34,627 bases of DNA from Variovorax sp. OV329 (GTDB lineage Bacteria; Pseudomonadota; Gammaproteobacteria; Burkholderiales; Burkholderiaceae_C), in assembly GCF_900114785.1 (NCBI RefSeq), contig NZ_FOUG01000030.1:1-34627 (forward strand). The letters are read 5' to 3'. Positions 23,656-31,058 of the stretch are shown here, piece by piece. The number at the start of each line of letters is the position of its first letter. The stretch's first letter is position 1. Both the position numbers and the translations under genes were made by a program. The notes under the pieces were generated by a model. That model made no database searches. It was not told the DNA's origin and worked only from the letters and a program-made list of their open reading frames with translations.

Positions 23656-25149
23656 TCACTCGGGTCCGTTGTTGCGGCGGCGGCGCTGGCTCATCTGCTG
23701 CCAGCGCTCCAGGGCCTCGGGGTCGCCGCGGTCGATGGCGGCCAGGAAGGCCTTGCGCTGCGCCAGCTTCTCGGCGTCGCCGCCGGCGGAATCGAGCATG
23801 CGCTGGCGCTGCTCGGCGTTGGGCGGGCTGACCTTGCGCGCACCGGCTTCCCCGCCGGCCGCGGCAACGGGCTTGCCGTCGGCGCCGGGCGCCCGCGCAA
23901 CGGGTGCGCCGCCGCCCGGTGCGGGCGTCTCGCCCTGCAGCTGCACGCGGGTGCCGTCGTCCAGCCGGTCGCCGCCCTCGGTGACCACCTGCTCGCCTTC
24001 CTTCAGGCCCTCGGTGATCTGGATCCACTCCACCGTGGTCTCGCCGCGCTTGATGGCGCGCATCTTCACCTTCCTGTCCTCGCCCACCACGAACACGTAG
24101 GGGCCCTTGGGGCCGTTGCGCACGGCGGTCACCGGCACCACCAGCGCGTCGATGGTGCGCAGGGTCATGCGCACGTTGACGAACTGGTTCGGAAAGAGCG
24201 TGGACTTGGCGTTCTCGAAGCGGGCCTTGGACTTGACGGTGCCGGTGCTCACGTCCACCACGTTGTCCAGGGTGGAGAAGCGGCCGGTGTCCAGCGCGTC
24301 GCTGCGGGTGCGGTCCAGGGCCACCACCTGCATGGCGTCGCCGGCCTGCAGCTGGCGCATGATTTCGGGCACCCGGTCCTGCGGCACCGAGAACTGCACG
24401 TCGATGGGGTTGATCTGCGTCACCACCGCGATGCCGGTGGTGCTGTTGGCCGTGACCGTGTTGCCCGGGTCCACCGCGCGCAGGCCGATGCGCCCGTCGA
24501 TGGGCGAGGTGATGCGGGTGAAGTCCAGGTTGAGCTGCGCCGCCGCCACGTTGGCGCGGTCGGTGACGATGGCGCCCTCCAGCTGGCTCACCAGGGCCGC
24601 CTGCGTGTCGACTTCCTGGCGGGCGATGGAATCCTGGCCCAGCAGCGTCTTGTAGCGCTGCAGCGTGACGCGCGCGGCCTCCAGCTGCGCCTGGTCGCGC
24701 TTGAGCGCGCCCTGGGCCTGCATCAGCACCTGCTCGTAGGGGCGCGGATCGATCTGCGCCAGCAGCTGGCCCTTCTTCACGCGCTGGCCTTCCTCGAACA
24801 GCACCTGGGTCAGCACGCCGCCCACCTGCGGCTTGAGCGTGACGGTGGCCAGCGGCGTGACGGTGCCCAGCGCGTCCAGCGTCACCGGCAGCGGCTTGCG
24901 CTGCGCCAGCGCATGGCCGACGGTGACCGTCGGCGGCCCGTTGGCGCCGAAGCCTCCCCGGCCGCCCGGCCCGCCACCACCGCCTGCCGCCGGACGCTTG
25001 ATGAGATACCAGCTGCCACCCACCAGCGCCACGATCAGCAGCAGCGCCAGCGCGGTGCCCCAGCCGCGGTGGCGCCGCCAGCCTGCGGCGGCACGGGCTG
25101 GCGGGGTGGCTTGGGAATCGTGGGAAGGCGCGGGCGGCGTCTGTGGCAT
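23656..25149 (-). CDS. mdtA: RND efflux periplasmic adaptor, MdtA/MuxA-like
   Basis: A 497-residue membrane fusion protein. It has a basic cytoplasmic tail and one membrane anchor (GTALALLLIVALVGGSWYLI, about 31-50), then a Gly-rich linker, PPTVTVGHALAQRKPLPVTL and LKPQVGGVLTQVLFEEGQRV (lipoyl half), a helical hairpin, DFTRITSPIDGRIGLRAVDPG (second lipoyl half), and beta-barrel and membrane-proximal domains. A C-terminal extension of about 85 residues (Pro/Gly/Ala-rich, then a charged helix ending in Arg-rich QMSQRRRRNNGPE) exceeds the E. coli length of 415. ATG 25149 is chosen as giving the normal short tail; ATG 25194 is possible. It is first of the operon and bridges the permeases and the outer-membrane channel. 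Confidence 0.92.
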   Translation of the reverse strand: MPQTPPAPSHDSQATPPARAAAGWRRHRGWGTALALLLIVALVGGSWYLIKRPAAGGGGGPGGRGGFGANGPPTVTVGHALAQRKPLPVTLDALGTVTPLATVTLKPQVGGVLTQVLFEEGQRVKKGQLLAQIDPRPYEQVLMQAQGALKRDQAQLEAARVTLQRYKTLLGQDSIARQEVDTQAALVSQLEGAIVTDRANVAAAQLNLDFTRITSPIDGRIGLRAVDPGNTVTANSTTGIAVVTQINPIDVQFSVPQDRVPEIMRQLQAGDAMQVVALDRTRSDALDTGRFSTLDNVVDVSTGTVKSKARFENAKSTLFPNQFVNVRMTLRTIDALVVPVTAVRNGPKGPYVFVVGEDRKVKMRAIKRGETTVEWIQITEGLKEGEQVVTEGGDRLDDGTRVQLQGETPAPGGGAPVARAPGADGKPVAAAGGEAGARKVSPPNAEQRQRMLDSAGGDAEKLAQRKAFLAAIDRGDPEALERWQQMSQRRRRNNGPE

Positions 25150-25468
25150 CGGGAAGCGGAACAGGTTTGTCGGACGGGCACGGTCCTGCGGCATGCAGGC
25201 TTCGGGGACCGGCCCAAGTAGAGCCAACCATCGTAGCTGCGATGGCATACGGCGCGTAAAGAAGCGGTAAAGGGCGGCCGGCCTCGGACCTCCCCTGGCG
25301 CGGGTGGGCGTCATCCGGCCGCCATCGTCGGGCGGCATGGGCGTCGGATCACGCTCCGCCGCTGCATTTCGCGCCGCCCCGGCGCATTTCGTCGCAAGCC
25401 GCTCGCTGCCGCCCGGGCCGCTCGGCACAGTCCGCCCATCGCCAACCCCAAAGCCCCCGGAGAGCACC
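25150..25468. promoter_or_regulatory. 319-base divergent intergenic region between the efflux and kinase operons
   Basis: This gap must hold both promoters. An inverted repeat CCATCG (25228-25233), six bases, CGATGG (25240-25245) lies about 80 bases upstream of mdtA. A weak minus-strand promoter can be drawn just before it (TTTACC at 25266-25271, 16 bases, TATGCC at 25244-25249). The repeat would overlap the -10/start region, as repressor sites often do. The right half (25280-25460) is very GC-rich and shows no clear promoter or gene. A GGAGAG about five bases before 25469 is the ribosome site of the next gene. Confidence 0.4.
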
Positions 25469-25885
25469 ATGCAGATGAGCCCCGTGATTGCCGTCCACCT
25501 GACCGCCGCCGTGTCGGCGCTGGTCCTGGGTCCGATGGTGCTGTGGACGCGACGCAGCGGCCAGCAGCACCCCCGCCTGCACCGGGCCCTGGGCTACGCC
25601 TGGGTCACGCTGATGGTGCTGGCCGCCGTGTCCGCGATGTGGATCCGCGACTTCAGACTGCCCAACCTGGGCGGCTACACCCTCATCCACCTGCTGGTGC
25701 CGGCGACCTTCGGCGGCCTGGCACTGGCCTTCTGGCGCCTGGCGCGTCGCAACTTCGGCGGCCACCGCCGCGCGATGCAGATCACCTACCTGGCCGGCTG
25801 CATCGTGGCCGGCAGCTTCGCCCTGCTGCCCGACCGCTACCTGGGCCAGCTGGTCTGGGGCCAGTGGCTCGGCCTGCTGAGCTGA
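25469..25885 (+). CDS. DUF2306-type membrane protein
   Basis: A 138-residue protein with four predicted helices: VIAVHLTAAVSALVLGPMVLW, HRALGYAWVTLMVLAAVSAMW, LIHLLVPATFGGLALAFW and MQITYLAGCIVAGSFALLP. The pattern HLTAA...LGPMVLWTRRSGQQHPRLHRALGY, with several membrane-edge His residues, fits DUF2306, whose function is unknown. The retained His residues would suit a haem- or metal-binding membrane protein, but this is inference. It is first of five co-directional genes (gaps 43, 32, 34 and -3 bases) ending in a two-component system, so it may be part of what that system senses or controls. Confidence 0.82.
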   Translation: MQMSPVIAVHLTAAVSALVLGPMVLWTRRSGQQHPRLHRALGYAWVTLMVLAAVSAMWIRDFRLPNLGGYTLIHLLVPATFGGLALAFWRLARRNFGGHRRAMQITYLAGCIVAGSFALLPDRYLGQLVWGQWLGLLS

Positions 25886-25928
25886 TTTCCCGCACTTCCT
25901 CGTCCACCGACACCCTCAGGAGTTGACC

Positions 25929-26459
25929 ATGCCCCTTCAGATCCTCCAGCACACGCCCACCTGGGTTTTCGGCCTGTTCGCCGTGCTCATCGCGCTCGGC
26001 GGCCGCCAGATGCTGCCCACGCAGGCAAGCCTTCGCCGCCTCACGATCCTGCCGCTGGCCATGGCCGGCCTCTCGGCCTCCGGGATGATCTCCGCCTTCG
26101 GCGACCGGCCGGTGGCATTGGCCGCCTGGGCCGCCGCCGCGGCCGCCCTGCTCTTCGTGGTGCTGCAGCGCCCGCTGCCCGCCGGCGTGCGCTTCGACCG
26201 CGACTCGATGCGCTTCGCGCTGCCCGGCACCATCGTGCCCCTGGCGCTGATGATGGGCATCTTCTTCACCAAGTACACCGTCGGCGTGGAGCTGGCCCTG
26301 CATCCGCAGCTGGCGCACCAGAGCGGTTTCGCGCTCGCGGTGAGCACGATCTATGGCGCCTTCGCCGGCGTGTTCCTCGGGCGCTCGCTGCGCCTGTGGA
26401 AGCTGGCGATGCGCAGCCAGGCCGCCGCCCAACCGCTGGCCGCGACGCTGGCCAAGTGA
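25929..26459 (+). CDS. Small membrane protein, DUF6622-like
   Basis: A 176-residue protein with about five helices, beginning MPLQILQHTPTWVFGLFAVL. Others are LTILPLAMAGLSASGMIS, ALAAWAAAAAALLFVVLQ, GTIVPLALMMGIFFTKYTVGV and ALAVSTIYGAFAGVFLG. The start and length resemble uncharacterised membrane proteins I know as DUF6622 in Burkholderiales; the family name is from memory. AGGAG at 25918-25922 is six bases before the ATG. It is the second gene in the kinase operon. Confidence 0.78.
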   Translation: MPLQILQHTPTWVFGLFAVLIALGGRQMLPTQASLRRLTILPLAMAGLSASGMISAFGDRPVALAAWAAAAAALLFVVLQRPLPAGVRFDRDSMRFALPGTIVPLALMMGIFFTKYTVGVELALHPQLAHQSGFALAVSTIYGAFAGVFLGRSLRLWKLAMRSQAAAQPLAATLAK

Positions 26460-26491
26460 CCGCCAGCTCGAACGACACCAGGAGAACTACC

Positions 26492-26776
26492 ATGACCCAA
26501 CAGCAGCAACACACCCTCGAACGCCTGGCCGTGCGCCGTGCCCGCGCCAAGGCCGGCTGGTGGATGCACGCCACCGTCTTCGCCATCGTCAATCTCGGCA
26601 TGGCCGCCCTCTCGCTGTCATCCGGCCGGCACTGGGCCCTCTATCCCTTCTTCGGCTGGGGCGTGGCCCTGGCCCTGCATGCGGCGGCGGTCTGGCTGCT
26701 GGCGCCGGGCGGTGAATTCATGGAGCGCCTGGTGGCCCGCGAACGCAGCAAGCTGCAGGCGCGCGACCCGTGGTGA
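26492..26776 (+). CDS. 2TM domain protein
   Basis: A 94-residue protein: a charged N-terminal helix (MTQQQQHTLERLAVRRARAK), two membrane helices (GWWMHATVFAIVNLGMAALSL and LYPFFGWGVALALHAAAVWLL) with a short SSGRHWA loop, and a charged C-terminal helix (FMERLVARERSKLQ). This is the 2TM domain layout. In other phyla that domain is found fused to or beside LytS-type kinases, and here it is encoded 34 bases upstream of one. AGGAG is seven bases before the ATG. A role as a membrane partner of the kinase is inferred from context. Confidence 0.85.
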   Translation: MTQQQQHTLERLAVRRARAKAGWWMHATVFAIVNLGMAALSLSSGRHWALYPFFGWGVALALHAAAVWLLAPGGEFMERLVARERSKLQARDPW

Positions 26777-26810
26777 TCGGGCCCGGCGCTCTTCATCCAG
26801 AATCCCGCCC

Positions 26811-27875
26811 ATGAAGATCGTTTGGCGCGACGTCCTTCGCCACGGCCTGCTGGTCGTGGCGTTCTGCTTTGCCATCGCGGCGGTCATCAACAGCATCTGG
26901 CCCAACAAGAGCTACCTCCACCACCTGGGCTACTCCTTCTGCATCGGGCTGCTGATCTGGCTGGTGATCGAATTCGGCCGCTATCCGCTGCGGCGCCCCG
27001 AGGACCCCGGCGGCTGGCCGCACGGCTGGCGCGGCGGCCTGCTCACGGTGGTGGGCATCGTGCTGGGCTACTACGCGGGGTCGGCACTGGGAGACCTGCT
27101 CATCGGCGGCGGCAGCGGCGCGATCGGCATGGGCGAATCGCAGCACGACCAGCGCGTGTCGCTGGCCATCACCGTGCTGGCGGGCGCGCTGGGCAGCTAC
27201 TTCTTCTACTCGCGCGGCCACAACTCGGCGCTGGCGGCGCGAGTGAGCGCGGCCGAGCGCGACGCCACGGAAGCACGGCTCAAGCTGCTGGAGACGCAGC
27301 TGGAGCCGCACATGCTCTTCAACACCCTGGCCAACCTGCGCGTGCTCATCGCCACCGATCCGCCGCGCGCGGTGGACATGCTGGACCGCCTGAACAACTA
27401 CCTGCGCGCCACGCTCTCGGGCTCGCGCGTGCTGGCGCATCCGCTGTCGGCCGAATTCGAGCGGCTGGGCGACTACCTCTCGCTGATGTCGGTGCGCATG
27501 GGCGAGCGGCTGCGCTTCCGGCTGGAGTTGCCACCCGCGCTGGCGGCCGTGCAGGTGCCGCCGCTCATCCTGCAGCCGCTGGTCGAGAACAGCATCCGCC
27601 ACGGGCTGGAGCCCAAGGTGGAAGGCGGCGACGTCGTCGTGACCGCACGGGCCGGCGAAGACGGCACTCTGCTGGTCATCGAGGTGAGCGACACCGGCGT
27701 GGGCATCGACGAAGCGCAGGCCAGGGCCATCGCCGTCGACACCAACGGCAGCTTCGGCCTGGGCCACATCCGCGAGCGGCTCGCCACCGTCTACGGCGCG
27801 CGCGGCACGCTCGAATTCGGCGCCCTGCCGGGTGGCGGCACCCGCGCCACCCTCCACATTCCCCTGAACACATGA
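26811..27875 (+). CDS. Sensor histidine kinase, LytS/YehU type
   Basis: A 354-residue kinase. Four membrane helices (about 12-30, 39-55, 76-98, 117-133) are joined by short loops, so there is no large periplasmic sensor. The His_kinase phospho-acceptor region ETQLEPHMLFNTLANLRVLI has His167. The canonical form is NPHFLFN, so Glu replaces Asn and Met replaces Phe. The ATPase part has PLILQPLVENSIRHGLEP (N box), DTGVGID and GSFGLGHIRERLATVYG (G boxes). It phosphorylates the response regulator encoded next; the ATG of that gene overlaps this stop (ATGA, 27872-27875). Signal unknown, probably in the membrane or passed on by the small membrane proteins upstream. Confidence 0.92.
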   Translation: MKIVWRDVLRHGLLVVAFCFAIAAVINSIWPNKSYLHHLGYSFCIGLLIWLVIEFGRYPLRRPEDPGGWPHGWRGGLLTVVGIVLGYYAGSALGDLLIGGGSGAIGMGESQHDQRVSLAITVLAGALGSYFFYSRGHNSALAARVSAAERDATEARLKLLETQLEPHMLFNTLANLRVLIATDPPRAVDMLDRLNNYLRATLSGSRVLAHPLSAEFERLGDYLSLMSVRMGERLRFRLELPPALAAVQVPPLILQPLVENSIRHGLEPKVEGGDVVVTARAGEDGTLLVIEVSDTGVGIDEAQARAIAVDTNGSFGLGHIRERLATVYGARGTLEFGALPGGGTRATLHIPLNT

Positions 27876-28708
27876 AAGCCACCGCCCTCATCGCCGAAGA
27901 CGAACCGCTGCTCGCGCAGGCCCTGCGCGCCGAGCTGCGGGCGGCCTGGCCCGAGCTGGAGGTTCTGGCCACCGTCGGCGACGGCCGCAGTGCCGTGCGC
28001 GAGGCGCTGGACCAGATGCCGCAGGTGCTCTTCCTCGACATCCGCATGCCCGGCCTGGACGGCCTGGGCGCGGCGATGGAAATCGCCGACGGCTGGCCCG
28101 AGGGCGACGCGCCGATGCCGCAGCTGGTGTTCGTCACCGCCTACGACGAATACGCGGTGCAGGCCTTCGACGCCCAGGCCATCGACTACGTGCGCAAGCC
28201 GGTTCAGCCCGAGCGCCTGCGCAAAACGGTGGCCCGCGTGCAGCAGGCACTGGCCGCACAGCAGCAGGCAGCGGTGCGCGCACCGGCGCCCGAGCTCCTG
28301 GAGCAGACGCTGGGCGAATGGCGCCGCCTCATCGGCGCGGCGTCGGCGCCGGGAAGCTCCGGCGCGTCCGGTGCGCCGCTGTTGAAGTTCATCGCCGCCA
28401 GCGACGCCGGCGGCACGACGGTGCACATGGTTCCGGTGCAGGACGTGCTGTATTTCGAGGCCGCCGACAAGTACGTGCGGGTGCTGACCGCCGATCGCGA
28501 ATTCCTGATCCGCACGCCGCTCAAGCAGCTGTTGCCGCAGCTGGACCCCCACACCTTCTGGCAGGTGCACCGCGCGGTGGTGGTGCGCAGCGATGCCATC
28601 GAGCAGGTGCAGCGGGACGACTCGGGCAAGCTGCTGCTGCGCCTGCGCGGGCGGCCCGAGAAGATCGTGGTGAGCCGCCTCTACGCCCACCTTTTCCGCG
28701 CGATGTAG
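27872..28708 (+). CDS. LytTR-family response regulator
   Basis: A 278-residue regulator. The receiver domain has the acidic pocket AEDEP (9-13), phospho-acceptor Asp56 in LFLDIRMPGLDG, FVTAYDEYAVQAF and Lys in YVRKPVQPERL. A 50-residue Ala/Gln/Pro-rich linker follows. The LytTR DNA-binding domain is at about 175-278, with VPVQDVLYFEAADKYVRVLT, EFLIRTPLKQLLPQLD, FWQVHRAVVVRSDAIEQV and LRLRGRPEKIVVSRLYAHLF. LytTR domains bind direct repeats upstream of target genes; none was identified here. It is last in the five-gene operon and ends before a bidirectional terminator. Confidence 0.94.
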   Translation: MKATALIAEDEPLLAQALRAELRAAWPELEVLATVGDGRSAVREALDQMPQVLFLDIRMPGLDGLGAAMEIADGWPEGDAPMPQLVFVTAYDEYAVQAFDAQAIDYVRKPVQPERLRKTVARVQQALAAQQQAAVRAPAPELLEQTLGEWRRLIGAASAPGSSGASGAPLLKFIAASDAGGTTVHMVPVQDVLYFEAADKYVRVLTADREFLIRTPLKQLLPQLDPHTFWQVHRAVVVRSDAIEQVQRDDSGKLLLRLRGRPEKIVVSRLYAHLFRAM

Positions 28709-28728
28709 GACAAGGCCGCGCATATGGA

Positions 28729-28754
28729 AAAAGCCGGCCCGAGGGCCGGCTTTT
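28729..28754. terminator. Bidirectional intrinsic terminator
   Basis: AAAAGCCGGCC (28729-28739), loop CGAG, GGCCGGCTTTT (28744-28754): a perfect stem with A-run on one side and T-run on the other. It lies between the converging response regulator gene and the PVYY-repeat gene and can serve both. Confidence 0.9.
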
Positions 28755-28778
28755 CATTGCCGATGTGCGACTTTCTTC

Positions 28779-29111
28779 TCAGTAGCGGTAGACCGGACGC
28801 GGCCCGTAGTATCGGGGCCCGTGGCGGTAGTAGCCGCCACCCTGGATGTAGACCGGCGCCGGGCGGTAGTACACCGGGGGCGGAGGTGCGTAGTACACGG
28901 GAGCCGGGGGACGGTAATAGACCGGCGGGGGCGGTGCGTAGTACACGGGGGCTGGCGAGTAGTAGACCGGCGCCGGGGCCACCACGATGCCGGGAACGCC
29001 CACGTTGACCGACCAGGACGCACCGGCGGATGCGGTGGCGGCGGCGCCCAGGGCACCGGCAGCCAGCACGGCAGCGGTGGCCCACTTGAAGAACGAACGA
29101 TGGATGGTCAT
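28779..29111 (-). CDS. Secreted Pro/Tyr-rich repeat protein (PVYY repeats)
   Basis: A 110-residue protein. A Sec signal peptide (basic MTIHRSFFK, hydrophobic core, cleavage after ASA at residue 29) is followed by SWSVNVGVPGIVV. PVYY then recurs at 48-51, 55-58, 63-66, 71-74 and 79-82, with PVYI at 86-89, separated by Pro/Ala or Arg spacers. The tail is Gly/Tyr/Arg-rich (GGGYYRHGPRYYGPRPVYRY). Small exported proteins of this composition are common in Burkholderiales and have no known function. A cell-envelope or matrix role is only a guess. AAGGAG is nine bases before the ATG. In-frame codons upstream to 29165 are not needed. Confidence 0.85.
   Translation of the reverse strand: MTIHRSFFKWATAAVLAAGALGAAATASAGASWSVNVGVPGIVVAPAPVYYSPAPVYYAPPPPVYYRPPAPVYYAPPPPVYYRPAPVYIQGGGYYRHGPRYYGPRPVYRY
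28845..28976 (-). repeat. In-frame DNA repeats encoding Pro-Val-Tyr-Tyr units
   Basis: Six imperfect units of 21-24 bases encode (P/A)PVYY within the secreted repeat protein. A larger unit covering YYAPPPPVYYRP occurs twice, at about residues 57-68 and 73-84, consistent with internal duplication. The number of units could vary between strains. Confidence 0.75.
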
Positions 29112-29238
29112 TTTGGGTTTCTCCTTGGGTGCCCGGATCGACCGGGCGCCTTCGTATGGATTCAACGCGCTGCGTGTGAGTTCCGTGCACGCTGCGCGGT
29201 GAAGTTCGTTCCAAAAAGTAACCCCGCCTCCGCCCTTC

Positions 29239-29244
29239 TAAAAT
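29239..29244 (+). promoter_or_regulatory. glnS: Candidate -10 element (TAAAAT) giving a leaderless glnS transcript
   Basis: TAAAAT matches TATAAT at five of six positions and ends six bases before the glnS ATG (29251). Transcription would then begin at or next to the start codon. There is no Shine-Dalgarno sequence upstream of glnS. The -35 region (about 29216-29221) is not a good match. Confidence 0.4.
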
Positions 29245-29250
29245 CATCAG

Positions 29251-31056
29251 ATGAATTCCCCTGCCGATAAAGAGCCGGCCAAGCCCAGCAATTTCCTGCG
29301 CCACGTCATCGAGAACGATCTTGAACAGGGCACCTACGCCACCCGCAAGTGGGGCGGCTCGCCGGGCGACGCACGGCACCACGACCAGGGCATGGCCGAT
29401 CCGGCCCGCGTGCGCCTGCGCTTTCCGCCCGAGCCCAACGGCTATTTGCACCTGGGCCATGCCAAGAGCATCTGGCTGAACTTCAGCCTGGCCGAGCAGT
29501 ACGGCGGCGTGTGCCACCTGCGCTTCGACGACACCAACCCCGAGAAGGAAGAGCAGGAGTACGTCGACGCCATCCGCGAAGCGGTCAACTGGCTGGGCTA
29601 CGGCACCTCCATCGCCGACGACCCGGCGCACCCGGGCGCGCAGGCCTCGCACCAGTACTTCGCGAGCGACTACTTCGACTTCATGTACCGCGCCGCCGAA
29701 TACCTCATCACGGCCGGCCTGGCCTACGTGGACGAGCAGAGCCCCGAGGAGATGCGCGCCAGCCGCGGCGACTTCAACACGCCCGGCACGCCCAGTCCCT
29801 TCCGCTCGCGCACGCCCGAGGAACACCTGGCGCGCTTTCGCGAGATGCGCGACGGCAAGCTGCCCGACGGCGCCGCGGTGCTGCGCGCCAAGATCGACCT
29901 GGCCAGCCCCAACATCAACCTGCGCGACCCGGCCCTCTACCGCATCCGCCGCGCGACCCACCACAACACCGGCGACAAGTGGTGCATCTACCCGATGTAC
30001 ACCTTCGCCCACCCCATCGAGGACGCGCTGGAGCAGATCACGCACAGCGTGTGCACGCTCGAGTTCGAGGACCAGCGGCCCTTCTACGACTGGCTGCTGG
30101 ACCGCCTGGCCGAGGGCGGTCTCATCGCCAGCCCGCATCCGCGCCAGTACGAGTTCGCGCGACTGAACGTGACGCACGTGGTGACCAGCAAGCGCAAGCT
30201 GCGCCAGCTGGTGGAAGACGGCCACGTCGAAGGCTGGGACGATCCGCGCATGCCCACGCTGGCCGGGCTGCGCCGGCGCGGCTATTCGCCCGATGCGCTC
30301 AAGCTCTTCTGCGAGCGCTCCGGCGTCACCAAGTCCGGCGGCTGGACCGAGTACGCCGCACTGGAAGCCGCGCTGCGCGACACGCTGGACCCTATCGCGC
30401 CGCGCGCCATGGCCGTGCTGGACCCGGTGAAGCTGGTCATCACCAACTGGGGCGAACTGATGGGCGGCGACGCTGCGCTGGACGACTGCAGCGCGCCGGT
30501 GCACCCGCACCATCCCGACATGGGCACGCGCCGCTTCAAGCTCGGCCGCGAGGTCTGGATCGAGCGCACCGACTATGAAGACGTGCAGCCCAAGGGCTTC
30601 TTCCGCCTGTTCCCCGGCAACAAGGTGCGCCTGAAGTACGGCCACGTCATCGAATGCACCGGCGCCACGCGCGACGCCGACGGCAAGCTGGTGGAAGTGC
30701 AGGCGAAGCTGGTGCCCGACACCAAGAGCGGCACGCCCGGCGCCGATGCGATCAAGGTCAAGGGCAACATCACCTGGGTGGCGGCCGCCGATACGGTGCC
30801 GGCCGAGGTGCGGCTCTACGAGCGCCTCTTTGCCGCCGACAACCCCGGCAGCGGCGAACTGGTGGACGAGCTCAATCCGCACAGCCTGCAGGTCAGCCAC
30901 GGCTATGTCGAGCCCGCGCTGGCGCAGGCCCACAGCAGCCTGCCCTTCCAGTTCGAGCGCCACGGCTACTTCGTGCTCGATGCGAAGTCCGCCAGCAGCG
31001 ACGGCCGCCTGGTCTTCAACCGCGCCGCCGGCATGCGCGACAGCTGGGGCAAGTAG
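29251..31056 (+). CDS. glnS: Glutamine--tRNA ligase
   Basis: A 601-residue class I aminoacyl-tRNA synthetase. SNFLRHVIENDLEQGTY opens the protein, then RFPPEPNGYLHLGHAKS with the HIGH-type motif HLGH at 67-70, LRFDDTNPEKEEQEYV, and VTSKRKL (about 311-317) as the KMSKS-type loop. The C-terminal anticodon-binding beta-barrels contain RRFKLGREVWIERTDYEDVQPKGFFRL and KYGHVIECT. It charges tRNA-Gln directly with glutamine. It is longer than E. coli GlnRS (554), partly because of an insert WGGSPGDARHHDQGMADPA before the HIGH motif. The M23 peptidase ATG follows its stop by two bases. Confidence 0.97.
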   Translation: MNSPADKEPAKPSNFLRHVIENDLEQGTYATRKWGGSPGDARHHDQGMADPARVRLRFPPEPNGYLHLGHAKSIWLNFSLAEQYGGVCHLRFDDTNPEKEEQEYVDAIREAVNWLGYGTSIADDPAHPGAQASHQYFASDYFDFMYRAAEYLITAGLAYVDEQSPEEMRASRGDFNTPGTPSPFRSRTPEEHLARFREMRDGKLPDGAAVLRAKIDLASPNINLRDPALYRIRRATHHNTGDKWCIYPMYTFAHPIEDALEQITHSVCTLEFEDQRPFYDWLLDRLAEGGLIASPHPRQYEFARLNVTHVVTSKRKLRQLVEDGHVEGWDDPRMPTLAGLRRRGYSPDALKLFCERSGVTKSGGWTEYAALEAALRDTLDPIAPRAMAVLDPVKLVITNWGELMGGDAALDDCSAPVHPHHPDMGTRRFKLGREVWIERTDYEDVQPKGFFRLFPGNKVRLKYGHVIECTGATRDADGKLVEVQAKLVPDTKSGTPGADAIKVKGNITWVAAADTVPAEVRLYERLFAADNPGSGELVDELNPHSLQVSHGYVEPALAQAHSSLPFQFERHGYFVLDAKSASSDGRLVFNRAAGMRDSWGK

Positions 31057-31058
31057 GC

